Counted from the first letter of the stretch, positions 28,189-38,473 are shown. The stretch: DNA of 64,000 nucleotides from Bacillus sp. 165 (GCF_017742235.1 NZ_JAGHKQ010000004.1:62001-126000); one strand, 5' to 3'. Numbers and translations are program-made. Notes: generated by a model not told the origin, from the sequence alone.

Positions 28189-30024
28189 ATGAAATTATTA
28201 AAGCGATTAAAAGAAGGGCTCGTGATTGGAGATGGAGCTATGGGGACGCTGCTTTATACTTACGGGTTACAAAGCTGTTTTGAAGAATTGAATATTACAG
28301 ATCCTGAGCGGATTATTTCTATTCATCAACAGTATGTAGAGGCAGGTGCTGATGCTATTCAAACTAATACATACGGAGCAAATGAAGGTAAATTGCGTAT
28401 GCATGGATTAGATGATCAGGTAACTGCCATCAATCGAGCTGCTGTTAGAAATGCAAGAGAAGCAGCAAATGAGGATACTATCATTTTAGGAACAATAGGT
28501 GGCATGAAGCATTTTGGCAGCATCACAACTACTTCAGTCGAGCGTGAATTTATGCTTTTGGAACAAGCCAATGCGCTTATGGAGGAAGATGTGGATGGTT
28601 TATTATTGGAAACATTTTATGATGAAAAAGAACTGTTAGACGCAGTCCGTATTTTACGTCCACGTACGAATATTCCTATTATTGCGCAGCTTGCTTTGCA
28701 TGAAGTTGGCTTGACCCAAAGCGGAAGACCAGTTGAAGCTGTGTTGGATGAATTGCTTTCTGTCGGTGCCAATGTAGCCGGACTAAATTGCCGGCTTGGA
28801 CCCCTTCATATGATTGAGTCTTTGCAAACTGTGAAAATTCCAGAAAATAGATTTTTATCAGCTTATCCAAATGCAGGTCTCCCTAGATATGCAGATGGAC
28901 GTTACATCTATGAAGCGAGCTGTGAATACTTTGAGGTGATGGCAAAACGCATTGCAGAACAAGGGGTACGTCTGATAGGAGGCTGCTGCGGGACAACACC
29001 GGAGCATATTGAAGCGATGAAGAAGGCGGTAGCCTACATGCAACCAGTTATTTCAAAGGCAGTCATAAAACGAAAATCACCTATCATTGTTTCATCTGAA
29101 ACTGCAGCATCTGTATCTTCAGTAGCTCATAAGGCAAAAAAGAAGACAACAGTCATAGTAGAATTGGATCCTCCTAAAACATTACATACACAACGTTTTT
29201 TTGAGGGAGCTAAAGCATTAAAGCGAGCGGGAGCAGATTCTATCACACTTGCAGATAATTCTCTTGCTTCCCCCCGTATTTCTAATATGGCCATGGGAGC
29301 GTTGTTAACACGTTCAGAGGTCCCTGTTCTTGCTCATTTAACATGCCGGGATCATAATATTATCGGTCTGCAATCGCATTTACTTGGTTTATCATCGCTC
29401 GGAATTCATGATGTGCTAGCATTAACCGGAGATCCGGCAAGGGTGGGGGATTTTCCAGGTGCTACTTCCGTTTATGATATTTCCTCCTTCGAGCTTATTC
29501 GTTTAATAAAAGAAATGAATGAAGGGCGCTCATTTTCAGGAAAGAGTATCGGACAAAAAACATCATTTATGGTAGGAGCCGCTTTTAATCCGAATGTCCG
29601 GCATTTAGATGCTGCTGTTAGGAGAATGGAGAAAAAAATTGAAGCAGGTGCAGATTATTTTCTGACGCAACCAATTTATGATAATGAAACATTATTGAAG
29701 ACATACGAAGCAACAAAACATATTGAACAGCCAATTTTCGTTGGTATTATGCCGCTTGTCAGCAAGAAAAATGCGGATTTCTTGCACTATGAAGTACCGG
29801 GAATCACTTTGCCGGAGGATGTACGAAATAGAATGGAGGGTCAGGAACACCCTAACCAAGCTGTGGAGGAAGGGATAAGTATTGCAAAAGAATTGCTCGA
29901 TACAGCGATGGATTTGTTTAAGGGAATTTATCTGATTACACCATTTTTAAAATATGAAATGACAGAAGCACTTGTCCGCTATGTTAAACAAAAACAAAAT
30001 CAAAGAGAGGGAGCAAGTATATGA
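28189..30024 (+). CDS. yitJ: Bifunctional homocysteine S-methyltransferase / methylene-THF reductase
   Basis: 611 residues. Residues about 1-290 form a homocysteine-binding barrel with the zinc cysteines in GGCCGTTPEH near 264-273 and an upstream Cys in GLNCRLGP. Residues about 320-605 form the MTHFR barrel with VELDPPK, LTCRDHN and GDPAR motifs. It supplies 5-methyl-THF for methionine synthesis and may itself methylate homocysteine. GAGGAGG precedes the ATG. Its TGA overlaps the ATG of metH (ATGA), so the two are coupled and share the S-box control. Confidence 0.94.
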   Translation: MKLLKRLKEGLVIGDGAMGTLLYTYGLQSCFEELNITDPERIISIHQQYVEAGADAIQTNTYGANEGKLRMHGLDDQVTAINRAAVRNAREAANEDTIILGTIGGMKHFGSITTTSVEREFMLLEQANALMEEDVDGLLLETFYDEKELLDAVRILRPRTNIPIIAQLALHEVGLTQSGRPVEAVLDELLSVGANVAGLNCRLGPLHMIESLQTVKIPENRFLSAYPNAGLPRYADGRYIYEASCEYFEVMAKRIAEQGVRLIGGCCGTTPEHIEAMKKAVAYMQPVISKAVIKRKSPIIVSSETAASVSSVAHKAKKKTTVIVELDPPKTLHTQRFFEGAKALKRAGADSITLADNSLASPRISNMAMGALLTRSEVPVLAHLTCRDHNIIGLQSHLLGLSSLGIHDVLALTGDPARVGDFPGATSVYDISSFELIRLIKEMNEGRSFSGKSIGQKTSFMVGAAFNPNVRHLDAAVRRMEKKIEAGADYFLTQPIYDNETLLKTYEATKHIEQPIFVGIMPLVSKKNADFLHYEVPGITLPEDVRNRMEGQEHPNQAVEEGISIAKELLDTAMDLFKGIYLITPFLKYEMTEALVRYVKQKQNQREGASI

Positions 30025-33000
30025 AAGGGATAGAAGCAGCGCTGCAGGAACGGGTTCTAATTTTAGACGGAGCCATGGGAACGATGATTCAACGAGAAGA
30101 TTTGACCTTTTCCGATTTTGGAGGAGAACAATATGAAGGATGTAATGAATATTTAGTAAAGACACGACCGGATGTTATTTTAAATATCCATAAGGCTTAT
30201 ATAGAGGCGGGGGCCGATATTATTGAAACAAATACCTTTGGTGCAACGAATATCGTATTAAGTGATTATGGATTAGAGCATTTGGATGAAGAGTTAAACG
30301 AGATTGCTGCCCAGATAGCTAAACAGGCCGTAGCAGATACTGGTAAAGAAGTATATGTAGCTGGAGCGATGGGACCAACTACAAAAGCTATCAGTGTGAC
30401 GGGAGGAGTAACATTTGAGAAGTTGGTGGAGGCGTATTACCGGCAAGCAAGAGGGCTGCTTAGAGGTGGAGTGGATCTTCTTCTTGTAGAAACGAGTCAG
30501 GATATGCGAAATGTAAAAGCAGCGTGTTTAGGAATTGAAAAAGCAGCAAAAGAATTGCAAACAGAAGTTCCTTTAATGATTTCCGGGACTATCGAACCGA
30601 TGGGAACGACGCTAGCTGGTCAAACTATAGAGGCCTTTTATTTATCAGTAGAACATGTGAAGCCGCTCTCTGTAGGTCTTAACTGTGCTACAGGGCCGGA
30701 ATTTATGCGTGAACATTTACGTACTCTATCTGAATTGGCTGAAACGTACACCTCCGTTTATCCAAATGCAGGGTTGCCTGATGAAGAGGGGCATTACCAT
30801 GAGTCTCCCGCATCCTTAGCTGCTAAAGTGAAAGTATTTGGAGAACAGGGCTGGGTGAATATTGTAGGGGGCTGCTGCGGGACAACACCTGAGCATATTC
30901 AAGCGATAAAGAAAGCATTGGCAGGAATTCAGCCACGCTGTAAAAGAATTCGTGAAGGTCATGCTGTGAGTGGACTTGAAGCATTAAACTATGAGGAATC
31001 AATGCGTCCGTTATTTGTTGGAGAGCGAACTAATGTTATAGGATCTCGTGCTTTTAAGAGAATGATTGCAGCCGGAAATTTTGAAGAAGCATCTGAGATT
31101 GCAAGAACACAAGTGAAACGGAATGCACATGTGATTGACGTATGTATGGCCGATCCAGACAGAGATGAACTAGCAGACATGGAGCAGTTTTTACAGGAGG
31201 TAACAAAGAAAATTAAAGTTCCTCTTATGATAGATTCTACTGATGAAGAAGTGATTGAGCGAGCGCTTACGTACTCTCAAGGAAAAGCAATCATTAATTC
31301 TATTAATCTTGAAGATGGAGAAGAACGATTTCAAAAGGTAGTCCCGTTGGCGAAACGCTATGGTGCTGCAGTAGTTGTCGGTACAATTGATGAAAAAGGA
31401 ATGGCGGTAACGGCAGAGCGAAAGCTGGAAATTGCTAAACGGAGCTACACCTTACTAACTGAAAAATATGGAATTCGAGCATCTGATATTATTTTTGATC
31501 CGCTCGTATTTCCAGTTGGAACGGGAGATGAAGCGTATATTGGCGCTGCGGCTGCTACTGTAGAGGGAGTTCAGCTGATTAAAGAAATGTTTCCGGAATG
31601 CTTGACGATATTGGGAGTAAGCAATGTTTCCTTTGGTTTACCTCCTGCAGGACGAGAAGTATTAAATTCTGTTTATTTGCACCATGCTACAAAAGCCGGG
31701 CTCGACTATGCCATTGTCAATACAGAAAAACTGGAGCGCTATGCATCCATTCCGGAAAAAGAAAAACAGTTGGCAGACCAGCTTCTTTTTGAAACGAGTA
31801 ATGAAGTATTAGAACAATTCACAAGCTTTTATAGAACGGCGCAAAGAAAAGAGGAGAAGCCGGAAGAAACTTTAACTTTGGATGAGCGGTTAGCCCGTTA
31901 CATTATTGAAGGAACAAAGAAAGGGCTGCATGATGATTTGCAGCTAGCTTTGGATGAAGGTCGTGCACCTCTTACCATTATTAATGGTCCGCTAATGGCA
32001 GGAATGGATGAAGTTGGGCGTCTATTTAACAATAATGAATTGATTGTGGCAGAAGTACTTCAAAGTGCAGAGGCTATGAAGGCAGCAGTCGCCTATTTAG
32101 AACCATTCATGGAAGCAACGGATACAGCTAAGAAAGGGAAAGTACTCTTAGCGACCGTTAAAGGAGATGTACATGATATCGGTAAAAATTTGGTCGAGAT
32201 TATTTTGACAAACAATGGATTTGAAATTATTAATCTTGGCATCAATATTCGCTCTGACACATTGATTGAACAAGTTCGTCAGTATAAACCTGATATTATA
32301 GGATTATCAGGACTGCTAGTAAAGTCTGCTCAGCAGATGGTGTTAACAGCAGGAGACTTGAAATCTGCCGATATTCATGTTCCGATTTTGGTAGGGGGCG
32401 CTGCCTTAACAAGGAAGTTTACAGAAACAAAAATTTCGTCTGCTTATGATGGATTAGTGTTATATGCAAGTGATGCAATGAATGGGTTAGATTTAGCCAA
32501 CCGTCTTCAACACGAAGAGGAGCGTCAAAAATTGGAAGAAGACAAAGTAAGGAAACAAGCAAAAGTCAAAGTGGAAATGCCCAAAAACACTCCTGTACTT
32601 GTAAATGAACGGGTACCTTTAGCAAAAGCAGAAGTTCGAATTCCGTCTTCTACAAAGCGAATAGTATTGCGGGATATTCCAGTATCGCATATTGTTCCGT
32701 TTATAAACATGCAAATGCTGCTTGGGCACCATCTTGGTCTAAAAGGAAACGTTCATAAACTATTGCAGGAGGGAGATCCACGTGCGCAGGAGCTCTATGA
32801 TTTGATTCATGAACTGTTGCGGGATGAACAAGAAGTACTTCGTCCAAAATCCGTATATCAATTCTTCCCTGCCCAAAGTTCTGGTAAGGATATTCTTATT
32901 TATGATCCGAACAATCAGGAACGTGTGATTGAAACCTTCACATTTCCGCGCCAGAACAAACCGCCGTACCGTACACTAGGAGACTATTTGCGTCCGGTAG

Positions 33001-33419
33001 GAGATGAGATGGACTATGTGGGGTTTTTATCCGTAACAGTAGGAAACGGTATACGAGAAATAGCAGAGAAGTTGAAGAACGAGGGAGATTATTTGCGCAG
33101 CCATGCTCTTCAATCCTTAGCGTTGGAAATGGCAGAGGCATTGGCGGAGAAAACACATATGCTTATGCGAGATCGATGGGGATTTCCAGATGCGCCTGAA
33201 ATGACAATGGAAGAAAGGTTTCGTGCTAAGTACAGAGGAATCCGAGTTTCTTACGGTTATCCGGCTTGTCCGGAATTAGCCGACCAACAAAAATTATTCG
33301 GTTTAATCCAGCCAGAAGAAATTGGAATTAGATTGACAGAAGGATTTATGATGGAACCGGAAGCTTCTGTTACAGCGATGGTATTTGCTCACCCGGAAGC
33401 CCGCTATTTTAGTGTTTGA
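30021..33419 (+). CDS. metH: Cobalamin-dependent methionine synthase MetH
   Basis: Transfers the methyl group of 5-methyl-THF to homocysteine via cobalamin. 1132 residues in the standard order: homocysteine domain (about 1-300, zinc Cys in GGCCGTTP), pterin domain (about 325-590), cap (about 630-700), B12 domain with GDVHDIGKN and cobalt ligand His718 (about 700-840), and SAM-binding activation domain (about 890-1132) with RGIRVSYGYPACP. Slightly shorter than Escherichia coli MetH. Second gene of the S-box operon, followed by a terminator. Confidence 0.96.
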   Translation: MKGIEAALQERVLILDGAMGTMIQREDLTFSDFGGEQYEGCNEYLVKTRPDVILNIHKAYIEAGADIIETNTFGATNIVLSDYGLEHLDEELNEIAAQIAKQAVADTGKEVYVAGAMGPTTKAISVTGGVTFEKLVEAYYRQARGLLRGGVDLLLVETSQDMRNVKAACLGIEKAAKELQTEVPLMISGTIEPMGTTLAGQTIEAFYLSVEHVKPLSVGLNCATGPEFMREHLRTLSELAETYTSVYPNAGLPDEEGHYHESPASLAAKVKVFGEQGWVNIVGGCCGTTPEHIQAIKKALAGIQPRCKRIREGHAVSGLEALNYEESMRPLFVGERTNVIGSRAFKRMIAAGNFEEASEIARTQVKRNAHVIDVCMADPDRDELADMEQFLQEVTKKIKVPLMIDSTDEEVIERALTYSQGKAIINSINLEDGEERFQKVVPLAKRYGAAVVVGTIDEKGMAVTAERKLEIAKRSYTLLTEKYGIRASDIIFDPLVFPVGTGDEAYIGAAAATVEGVQLIKEMFPECLTILGVSNVSFGLPPAGREVLNSVYLHHATKAGLDYAIVNTEKLERYASIPEKEKQLADQLLFETSNEVLEQFTSFYRTAQRKEEKPEETLTLDERLARYIIEGTKKGLHDDLQLALDEGRAPLTIINGPLMAGMDEVGRLFNNNELIVAEVLQSAEAMKAAVAYLEPFMEATDTAKKGKVLLATVKGDVHDIGKNLVEIILTNNGFEIINLGINIRSDTLIEQVRQYKPDIIGLSGLLVKSAQQMVLTAGDLKSADIHVPILVGGAALTRKFTETKISSAYDGLVLYASDAMNGLDLANRLQHEEERQKLEEDKVRKQAKVKVEMPKNTPVLVNERVPLAKAEVRIPSSTKRIVLRDIPVSHIVPFINMQMLLGHHLGLKGNVHKLLQEGDPRAQELYDLIHELLRDEQEVLRPKSVYQFFPAQSSGKDILIYDPNNQERVIETFTFPRQNKPPYRTLGDYLRPVGDEMDYVGFLSVTVGNGIREIAEKLKNEGDYLRSHALQSLALEMAEALAEKTHMLMRDRWGFPDAPEMTMEERFRAKYRGIRVSYGYPACPELADQQKLFGLIQPEEIGIRLTEGFMMEPEASVTAMVFAHPEARYFSV

Positions 33420-33450
33420 CAAATGCAGTGTATTGCATTTGTCTTTTTTT
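33419..33450 (+). terminator. Terminator of yitJ-metH
   Basis: Stem ACAAATGCA / TGCATTTGT followed by seven T. Confidence 0.9.
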
Positions 33451-33531
33451 GTCCTTATAATGCTTAAAGTACAATAATTTACATTTCCGCAGTATAATAA
33501 TAGAAGAGTCCATAATAAAGGAGATAAAATC

Positions 33532-34590
33532 GTGAAGAGAATCGTATTTACAGGTGGGGGATCCGCCGGACATGTAACACCAAATTTAGCGCTTATTCCG
33601 AAGCTAGAAGAACGCGGGTGGGACATTCAATATATTGGTTCTAAGAACGGAATTGAAAAAACGATTATTGAGAAGGAAGGCATTCCGTATCATGGTATTT
33701 CGAGCGGTAAGCTGCGCAGATATTTTGATTTGAAAAATTTCAAGGATCCATTTAACGTAGCAAAAGGTGTCATGGAAGCGTATGTGAAGATTCGTAAGCT
33801 GCAACCAGATGTGATTTTTTCCAAAGGAGGCTTCGTATCAGTACCTGTAGTTATTGGTGGATGGTTGAATAAAGTACCTGTGTACATACATGAATCTGAC
33901 ATTACACCAGGGCTTGCCAATCGTATTTCGGTAAAATTTGCTTCTAAAATTTTCGTAACATTTGCAGAAGCAAAACGTCATTTGCCGCAGGATAAAGCAG
34001 TTCATACAGGATCACCTATTCGTGAAGCGATTTTAAAGGGCAACAAAGAAAAAGGGCTGCATTTTCTTGGATTTACGAATGCTAAGCCTGTTATTACGGT
34101 GATGGGGGGAAGCTTGGGATCTGTTCGTGTCAACAGCGCCGTACGTGAGCTGCTTGATAACCTGCTGCAAACGTATCAAATTGTCCATATTTGCGGGAAA
34201 GGCAATAAGGATGAAAAGTATGAAGGCCGCCTTGGGTATAGACAGTTTGAGTATATAAATGAAGAATTGGCGGATGTGTTTGCCGCAACAGATATGTTTA
34301 TTTCTCGTGCAGGATCGAACGCTATTTTTGAGTTTTTGACGCTGCAAAAGCCGATGCTGTTAATTCCCCTGTCGAAAGCATCTAGCAGAGGTGACCAAAT
34401 ATTGAACGCGCAATCTTTTGAGAAACTTGGGTATTGTCAAGTGTTATACGAAGAAGATTTGACAAAGGAGACCCTTGCTCGCTCTATCCAGGAGTTATAT
34501 GCGAATCGTCAGGGCTACATCCAAAATATGAAGCACTACTCTGCTGAGAGCACTCTAGATGAAATTCTTTCCTATATTGAACGTTCCTAA
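33532..34590 (+). CDS. murG: MurG-type UDP-GlcNAc transferase (second-type murG)
   Basis: Peripheral membrane GT-B enzyme that adds GlcNAc to lipid I to make lipid II. 352 residues with [14 protein letters not shown] near 8-21, [10 protein letters not shown] near 98-107, the [12 protein letters not shown] loop, and [11 protein letters not shown] near 260-270. GTG start after AAGGAGAT. It stands alone beside metH rather than in a division/cell-wall cluster, so it may be a second murG like the one known in the Bacillus cereus group. Whether another copy exists cannot be seen here. Confidence 0.88.
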   Translation: MKRIVFTGGGSAGHVTPNLALIPKLEERGWDIQYIGSKNGIEKTIIEKEGIPYHGISSGKLRRYFDLKNFKDPFNVAKGVMEAYVKIRKLQPDVIFSKGGFVSVPVVIGGWLNKVPVYIHESDITPGLANRISVKFASKIFVTFAEAKRHLPQDKAVHTGSPIREAILKGNKEKGLHFLGFTNAKPVITVMGGSLGSVRVNSAVRELLDNLLQTYQIVHICGKGNKDEKYEGRLGYRQFEYINEELADVFAATDMFISRAGSNAIFEFLTLQKPMLLIPLSKASSRGDQILNAQSFEKLGYCQVLYEEDLTKETLARSIQELYANRQGYIQNMKHYSAESTLDEILSYIERS

Positions 34591-34631
34591 AAAGAAGCCG
34601 ATTGAACTTAGTTCAATCGGCTTCTTTTTTT
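34591..34631 (+). terminator. Terminator of murG
   Basis: Stem GAAGCCGATTGAACT / AGTTCAATCGGCTTC followed by a T run. Its 3' side overlaps the end of the adjacent HD-domain relic. Confidence 0.92.
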
Positions 34632-34992
34632 GGTAAATAACCTTTTTCTACAACATCTTCAATAAGTATTTGTACGTATTCCCATAACGCTTTTGAGCCT
34701 CCACCTATGATAGTATTACGTTGAAGTACTTTATCCTCCGTAACGTTATTCTTTTTCCACGATATCATGTATGAGCAGCATCTTGATAACATGAAGCAAA
34801 GAGATGTTTTTTTTCGTTAGCATAGTCAGATAAAATAAGTGCCATTATTGCTAAGTACCGGGAATGTTCTGCATCATTTTCATGTCTAGATCTATCCACT
34901 AAAACAGAACGTCTGTAAATATGTTTCAGTTTGTCGATTTCAATCAGAAACTCCATTTGTTTTTGTAAAGCATGGTTAGTCAGTCCTTTCAC
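34613..34992 (-). pseudogene. Broken HD-domain hydrolase gene (YfbR-like)
   Basis: The first frame starts at GTG 34992 after AGAGGAAAT and reads KQMEFLIEIDKLKHIYRRSV, then ENDAEHSRYLAIMALIL. It leaves frame near 34780 and stops at 34765. The neighbouring frame there reads VIKMLLIHDIVEKE, the HD motif, and stops. After about 60 bases another frame gives KALWEYVQILIEDVVEKGYL at 34693-34613, the expected family C-terminus. The middle of the protein (roughly 80-100 residues) is missing. So one frameshift plus an internal deletion inactivated a putative 5'-deoxynucleotidase-type phosphohydrolase. Confidence 0.78.
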
Positions 34993-35109
34993 TATTTCCT
35001 CTGCATTTTAGTTCAATCATACATAATAAATGAAGATTTTAAGATTTTTCAGAATTATAAGAAAATGATAGAATAAGATTGTGGCTTAAGAAAAAGAGGA
35101 GGGAAAGAT

Positions 35110-36114
35110 ATGAGAAAAAATGAACAAGTTGTATTGGCAAGCCGTCCCGCAGGCATGCCAACGGAAGAGAATTTTCAATTTGTTGAGGTTCCTGTTCCTG
35201 AATTGAAGGATGGACAGGTATTAATTCGCACAAAGTATATTTCCGTTGATCCTTATATGAGGGGAAGGATGAGTGATAGAAAATCTTATGTCGCTCCTTA
35301 TGCTGTCAACGAAGTTATTACCGGGGGAATAGTGGGGGAAGTTGTCGAATCTAAGTCAGATCGTTTTGTAGGAGGAGACATTGTGATCGGTGAGTTAGGA
35401 TGGCAGCGGTATTGTGTAGCAAATGCCTCTCAAATTCGTAAAATTAATACAGGAGTAGCACCTGTAACAACTTCTCTTGGAGTACTTGGTATGCCTGGTT
35501 TAACAGCTTATTTCGGTTTATTGGATATCGGGCAGCCTAAAGAAGGTGAAACCATTGTTGTAAGTGGAGCAGCAGGAGCTGTTGGCATGGTAGTCGGACA
35601 GATTGCAAAAATTAAAGGGTGCCGTGTTGTAGGAATAGCCGGTTCAGCAGAAAAGATTACATATTTGCAAGAAGAACTTGGATTTGATGCAGTAATTAAT
35701 TATAAAACAGATAACGTGAAAGCTTTGTTAAAAGAAGCATGTCCAAACGGAGTTGATGTATATTTTGATAATGTGGGCGGAAATATTTCAGATTATGTAA
35801 TCCGCAATATTAATAAAGGAGCTCGTATTGTCGTTTGCGGACAAATCGCATCGTATAACTTACAGCAAGCGGATTTAGGTCCCCGTGTACAAACACAATT
35901 GGTGATCAACAGCGCATTGATGAAAGGGTTTATTATCAATGATTACGCACCTCGTTTTAAAGAAGGTGCTTCCCAATTAGCCCAATGGGTAGCAGAAGGA
36001 AAAATAAAATATAAAGAAAATATTGTACAGGGCTTTGAAAATATACCACAAGCTTTCTTAGGATTGTTTACTGGAGATAATCTTGGAAAACAACTTGTAG
36101 AGGTAACAGATTAA
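35110..36114 (+). CDS. yfmJ: NADP-dependent medium-chain oxidoreductase, YfmJ-like
   Basis: 334-residue zinc-free MDR-family enzyme of the prostaglandin/leukotriene reductase type. Motifs: VDPYMRGRMSD near 46-56, the Rossmann loop VSGAAGAVGMVVGQ near 152-165, and NVGG in the cofactor domain. Likely reduces alpha,beta-unsaturated carbonyls with NADPH; substrate unknown. GAGGAGGG precedes the ATG, and a terminator follows. Confidence 0.85.
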   Translation: MRKNEQVVLASRPAGMPTEENFQFVEVPVPELKDGQVLIRTKYISVDPYMRGRMSDRKSYVAPYAVNEVITGGIVGEVVESKSDRFVGGDIVIGELGWQRYCVANASQIRKINTGVAPVTTSLGVLGMPGLTAYFGLLDIGQPKEGETIVVSGAAGAVGMVVGQIAKIKGCRVVGIAGSAEKITYLQEELGFDAVINYKTDNVKALLKEACPNGVDVYFDNVGGNISDYVIRNINKGARIVVCGQIASYNLQQADLGPRVQTQLVINSALMKGFIINDYAPRFKEGASQLAQWVAEGKIKYKENIVQGFENIPQAFLGLFTGDNLGKQLVEVTD

Positions 36115-36122
36115 AGAGAGCG

Positions 36123-36151
36123 AAGACGCATTGAAATAATGCGTCTTTTTC
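36123..36151 (+). terminator. Terminator of the yfmJ-like gene
   Basis: Stem AGACGCATT / AATGCGTCT followed by TTTT. Confidence 0.85.
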
Positions 36152-36204
36152 ATAGAGTGTTCTAAATTTTTGATTATAATAGCTAAAAGAAGGGGAGTGA
36201 AAGA

Positions 36205-36690
36205 GTGAGAGTGATTACTTTAGCAAACGGACAAACCGTTGAAGTTGAGTGTTTAAGCTGTGCCATCACGAGTGGATTGATTGAACCGGACGGCGGTATT
36301 ATTATAGAAACAGAATATTTTCATGCTCATCAAGACGTTGCATACCCTATTGAAGGTTTAGTCATATTAGCATCTAAAAGGCATATTAAGAGTTTAGATG
36401 AATTAATAAAAGAAGAAAGAGCAGAGTATATAGAGGTTTTGACGTCCATCAAAAAAGCGCAGAGAGAAATATTGGGTATTGAGTATGTGTATTATTTCTA
36501 TAACGAAGATACGAGTCATCATTTTCATACGTGGATGGTTCCACGATACGAATGGATGTATAAGTTTGGCCGGTCCGTAGAGTCTGTTCGTCCTGTACTT
36601 CTTCATGCAAGACATAAAGAAAATACAGAAGAGAATCGTAAGAAAGTGATGGAAACGATTCACAAGCTAAGAAAAAGTTTAATATATTAA
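36205..36690 (+). CDS. HIT-family nucleotide hydrolase-like protein
   Basis: 161 residues starting at GTG after AAGGGGAGTG. The histidine triad appears as HHFHTWMVPRY near residues 109-119, and the N-terminal half has the CLSCAITSG and HAHQDVAYPIEGLVILASKR elements of HIT proteins. Probably hydrolyses a dinucleoside polyphosphate or nucleotide conjugate; substrate unknown. No terminator is obvious behind it. Confidence 0.75.
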   Translation: MRVITLANGQTVEVECLSCAITSGLIEPDGGIIIETEYFHAHQDVAYPIEGLVILASKRHIKSLDELIKEERAEYIEVLTSIKKAQREILGIEYVYYFYNEDTSHHFHTWMVPRYEWMYKFGRSVESVRPVLLHARHKENTEENRKKVMETIHKLRKSLIY

Positions 36691-36825
36691 ATATTCATAA
36701 ATTATAAATATTTAAATTTTAATCAGCAATAGTCGTTGGAGCTTGTAAAGTGTGCTACAATAACAGAGTTTAAGAGGGTGTTTTTAGTTTAATAAAAACA
36801 GTGGGAGAGGGTTTGGAGGTATAAC

Positions 36826-37017
36826 ATGTACTTTAATATGACTGAAGATATTGTACTAATTATATGTATAATATTGTATCTAGGCTGTTTTTTATATTTT
36901 TTTATTAGGCCCTTTGTACAAGAGAGAGATTTAAAACGAACTGAATTTAAAGCAGAAATTGATATATTGAGTAAAAAAAGCTTACAAAAAGAGAAAGAAA
37001 AAGAAATTGGTTTTTAA
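36826..37017 (+). CDS. Small single-pass membrane protein, unknown
   Basis: 63 residues with one hydrophobic segment at about 7-28 (VLIICIILYLGCFLYFFI) and a charged, lysine-rich cytoplasmic tail. TTGGAGG precedes the ATG. I do not recognise a family. Codon use and base composition match neighbours. Confidence 0.6.
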   Translation: MYFNMTEDIVLIICIILYLGCFLYFFIRPFVQERDLKRTEFKAEIDILSKKSLQKEKEKEIGF

Positions 37018-37100
37018 TCCCTCCTAGCTTTTTTATAATACTAGTTGTTTAATCAATCAAAATGTTTCTCTTTACTTTTTCCATAAACACACCAGCTGGG

Positions 37101-37544
37101 TTAGATTATAATGTGTTTCCCGCTGGAAGGTGGTTCTAGAAAGGCTATAAGGTAATGCAGTATATTTTTTCCTGCAATGAGATAAGTGTGCTTTTCTGGA
37201 ATCCTTGTTATCTCTTCTGCAAATAACTGTATTTTTGTTTGAAGTAAAGGAATAATATTGGTTGGTGAAGTAATTCCTTCGTAAAGAGTAACGGAGATAC
37301 TATCATATGTGTTCTGGTGGTTGCTTTGTAAATAAGTTTGATCATGAATTTGCTTCATAAAGTTGTCGTAGCTATTTTGATTTTTCCAGCACGCTAAAAT
37401 ACAAGCTTCTCCAATTTTCGTCCATCCTCCTATTTGCCACTGGAAACCTGCGATGTTTTCTAATTCCTTCCACCTCTCCTGAGCAGCAGAAAAGGTTTCT
37501 GTTTGTTCATTAGGCACTGAACAAACAATCCATTTCAATATCAT
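37101..37544 (-). CDS. YdbC/DUF4937-like protein
   Basis: 147 residues starting MILKWIVCSVP, with a ferredoxin-like layout and an FQWQIGGWTK motif typical of the YdbC family (DUF4937). No membrane segments. Function unknown. The ribosome site ahead of the ATG (CGAAGG) is weak. It is transcribed against its neighbours and has no partner. Confidence 0.65.
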   Translation of the reverse strand: MILKWIVCSVPNEQTETFSAAQERWKELENIAGFQWQIGGWTKIGEACILACWKNQNSYDNFMKQIHDQTYLQSNHQNTYDSISVTLYEGITSPTNIIPLLQTKIQLFAEEITRIPEKHTYLIAGKNILHYLIAFLEPPSSGKHIII

Positions 37545-37783
37545 CCTTCGTACTTGTACTTTTCAAAGCCCCTCCCATTTTATCATAAAATTCGTAAATG
37601 CTTGTCCTTTGCCGGTATACAAGTAAATTACAGGCATGTTTGAATTATTAACAATATGTTTCTTTTACATGTGAAAAATAGGTAGTTTGGAATATGCTCT
37701 TTTTGTCACCATTGTTCTATTTGTTAATATCCTACAAATAACATAGGAATTATAAGGGATAATAAATAGGAGAGAGAAAAGAG

Positions 37784-38314
37784 ATGCTAGACCAGTTATT
37801 ATTTTTGCGTAAGTTCATTACTTCGCCTCGTGCAACCGGAAGTGTGGCGCCAAGCTCTTCATACTTAGCACGTACGATGCTAAAAGATATAGATTGGGAA
37901 AACTGTGGTACCCTTGTGGAATTAGGGGCGGGGACAGGAGTATTTACAACAATTATTAATGATAAAATAAAGGGAGAAGCCCTTATTTTTGAGAATGACC
38001 AAGAGATGTATGAAAAACTGAAAAAGCAATATCCGCGATTATTATATTTTCATGACGCACGTAACCTTGCTTCTGCATTGGAAGGGAGAAAAGCTGATTA
38101 TATTATTAGCGGGTTACCATTTGCAAATTTCTCCGAAGAACTGCAAAATCAATTATTAGATGAGATTCAATCTTGCTTAAAACAGGGAGGTGTATTTGTA
38201 ACCTATCAATATTCTCTTCAGCTAAGAAAGAAGTTAGAGAAACGTTTCAAGCATGTTATAATTTCCTTTCAGCCAATCAATTTTCCTCCTGCCTTTGTGT
38301 ATCACTGTCAGTAA
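37784..38314 (+). CDS. Class I SAM methyltransferase, phospholipid N-methyltransferase-like
   Basis: 176 residues. The SAM site is VELGAGTGVFTTII near residues 45-58, followed by FENDQEMYEKL and ISGLPFANF (near 106-114). The N-terminus FLRKFITSPRATGSVAPSS is typical of the KsgA-like/phosphatidylethanolamine N-methyltransferase family. Substrate unknown; phospholipid or rRNA are candidates. AGGAGAGAG precedes the ATG. Confidence 0.75.
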   Translation: MLDQLLFLRKFITSPRATGSVAPSSSYLARTMLKDIDWENCGTLVELGAGTGVFTTIINDKIKGEALIFENDQEMYEKLKKQYPRLLYFHDARNLASALEGRKADYIISGLPFANFSEELQNQLLDEIQSCLKQGGVFVTYQYSLQLRKKLEKRFKHVIISFQPINFPPAFVYHCQ

Positions 38315-38358
38315 AGAGCCTCAAATTTGTGATTGTATAGACTGGGGAGGGAAGTATA

Positions 38359-38412
38359 ATGAAATACTATGTTGTTTCCAGCTGGAAAATTGAAACAAGT
38401 TCTAAAGAATAA
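38359..38412 (+). CDS. Possible 17-residue peptide upstream of the unknown gene
   Basis: ATG at 38359 follows GGGGAGGGAAG at good spacing and encodes MKYYVVSSWKIETSSKE, then TAA. It could be a real small peptide, a leader, or the start of a decayed gene. Evidence is the ribosome site only. Confidence 0.3.
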   Translation: MKYYVVSSWKIETSSKE

Positions 38413-38473
38413 AAACCTTTGTAGAAAGAAGAATGCAATCAACAATTCAAGGATGAATAGAAAGGAGAAAATA

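Noticed and set aside
33303..33626. Minus-strand open frame across the metH-murG junction
   Set aside because: It crosses the metH terminator and both gene ends; an accidental frame.
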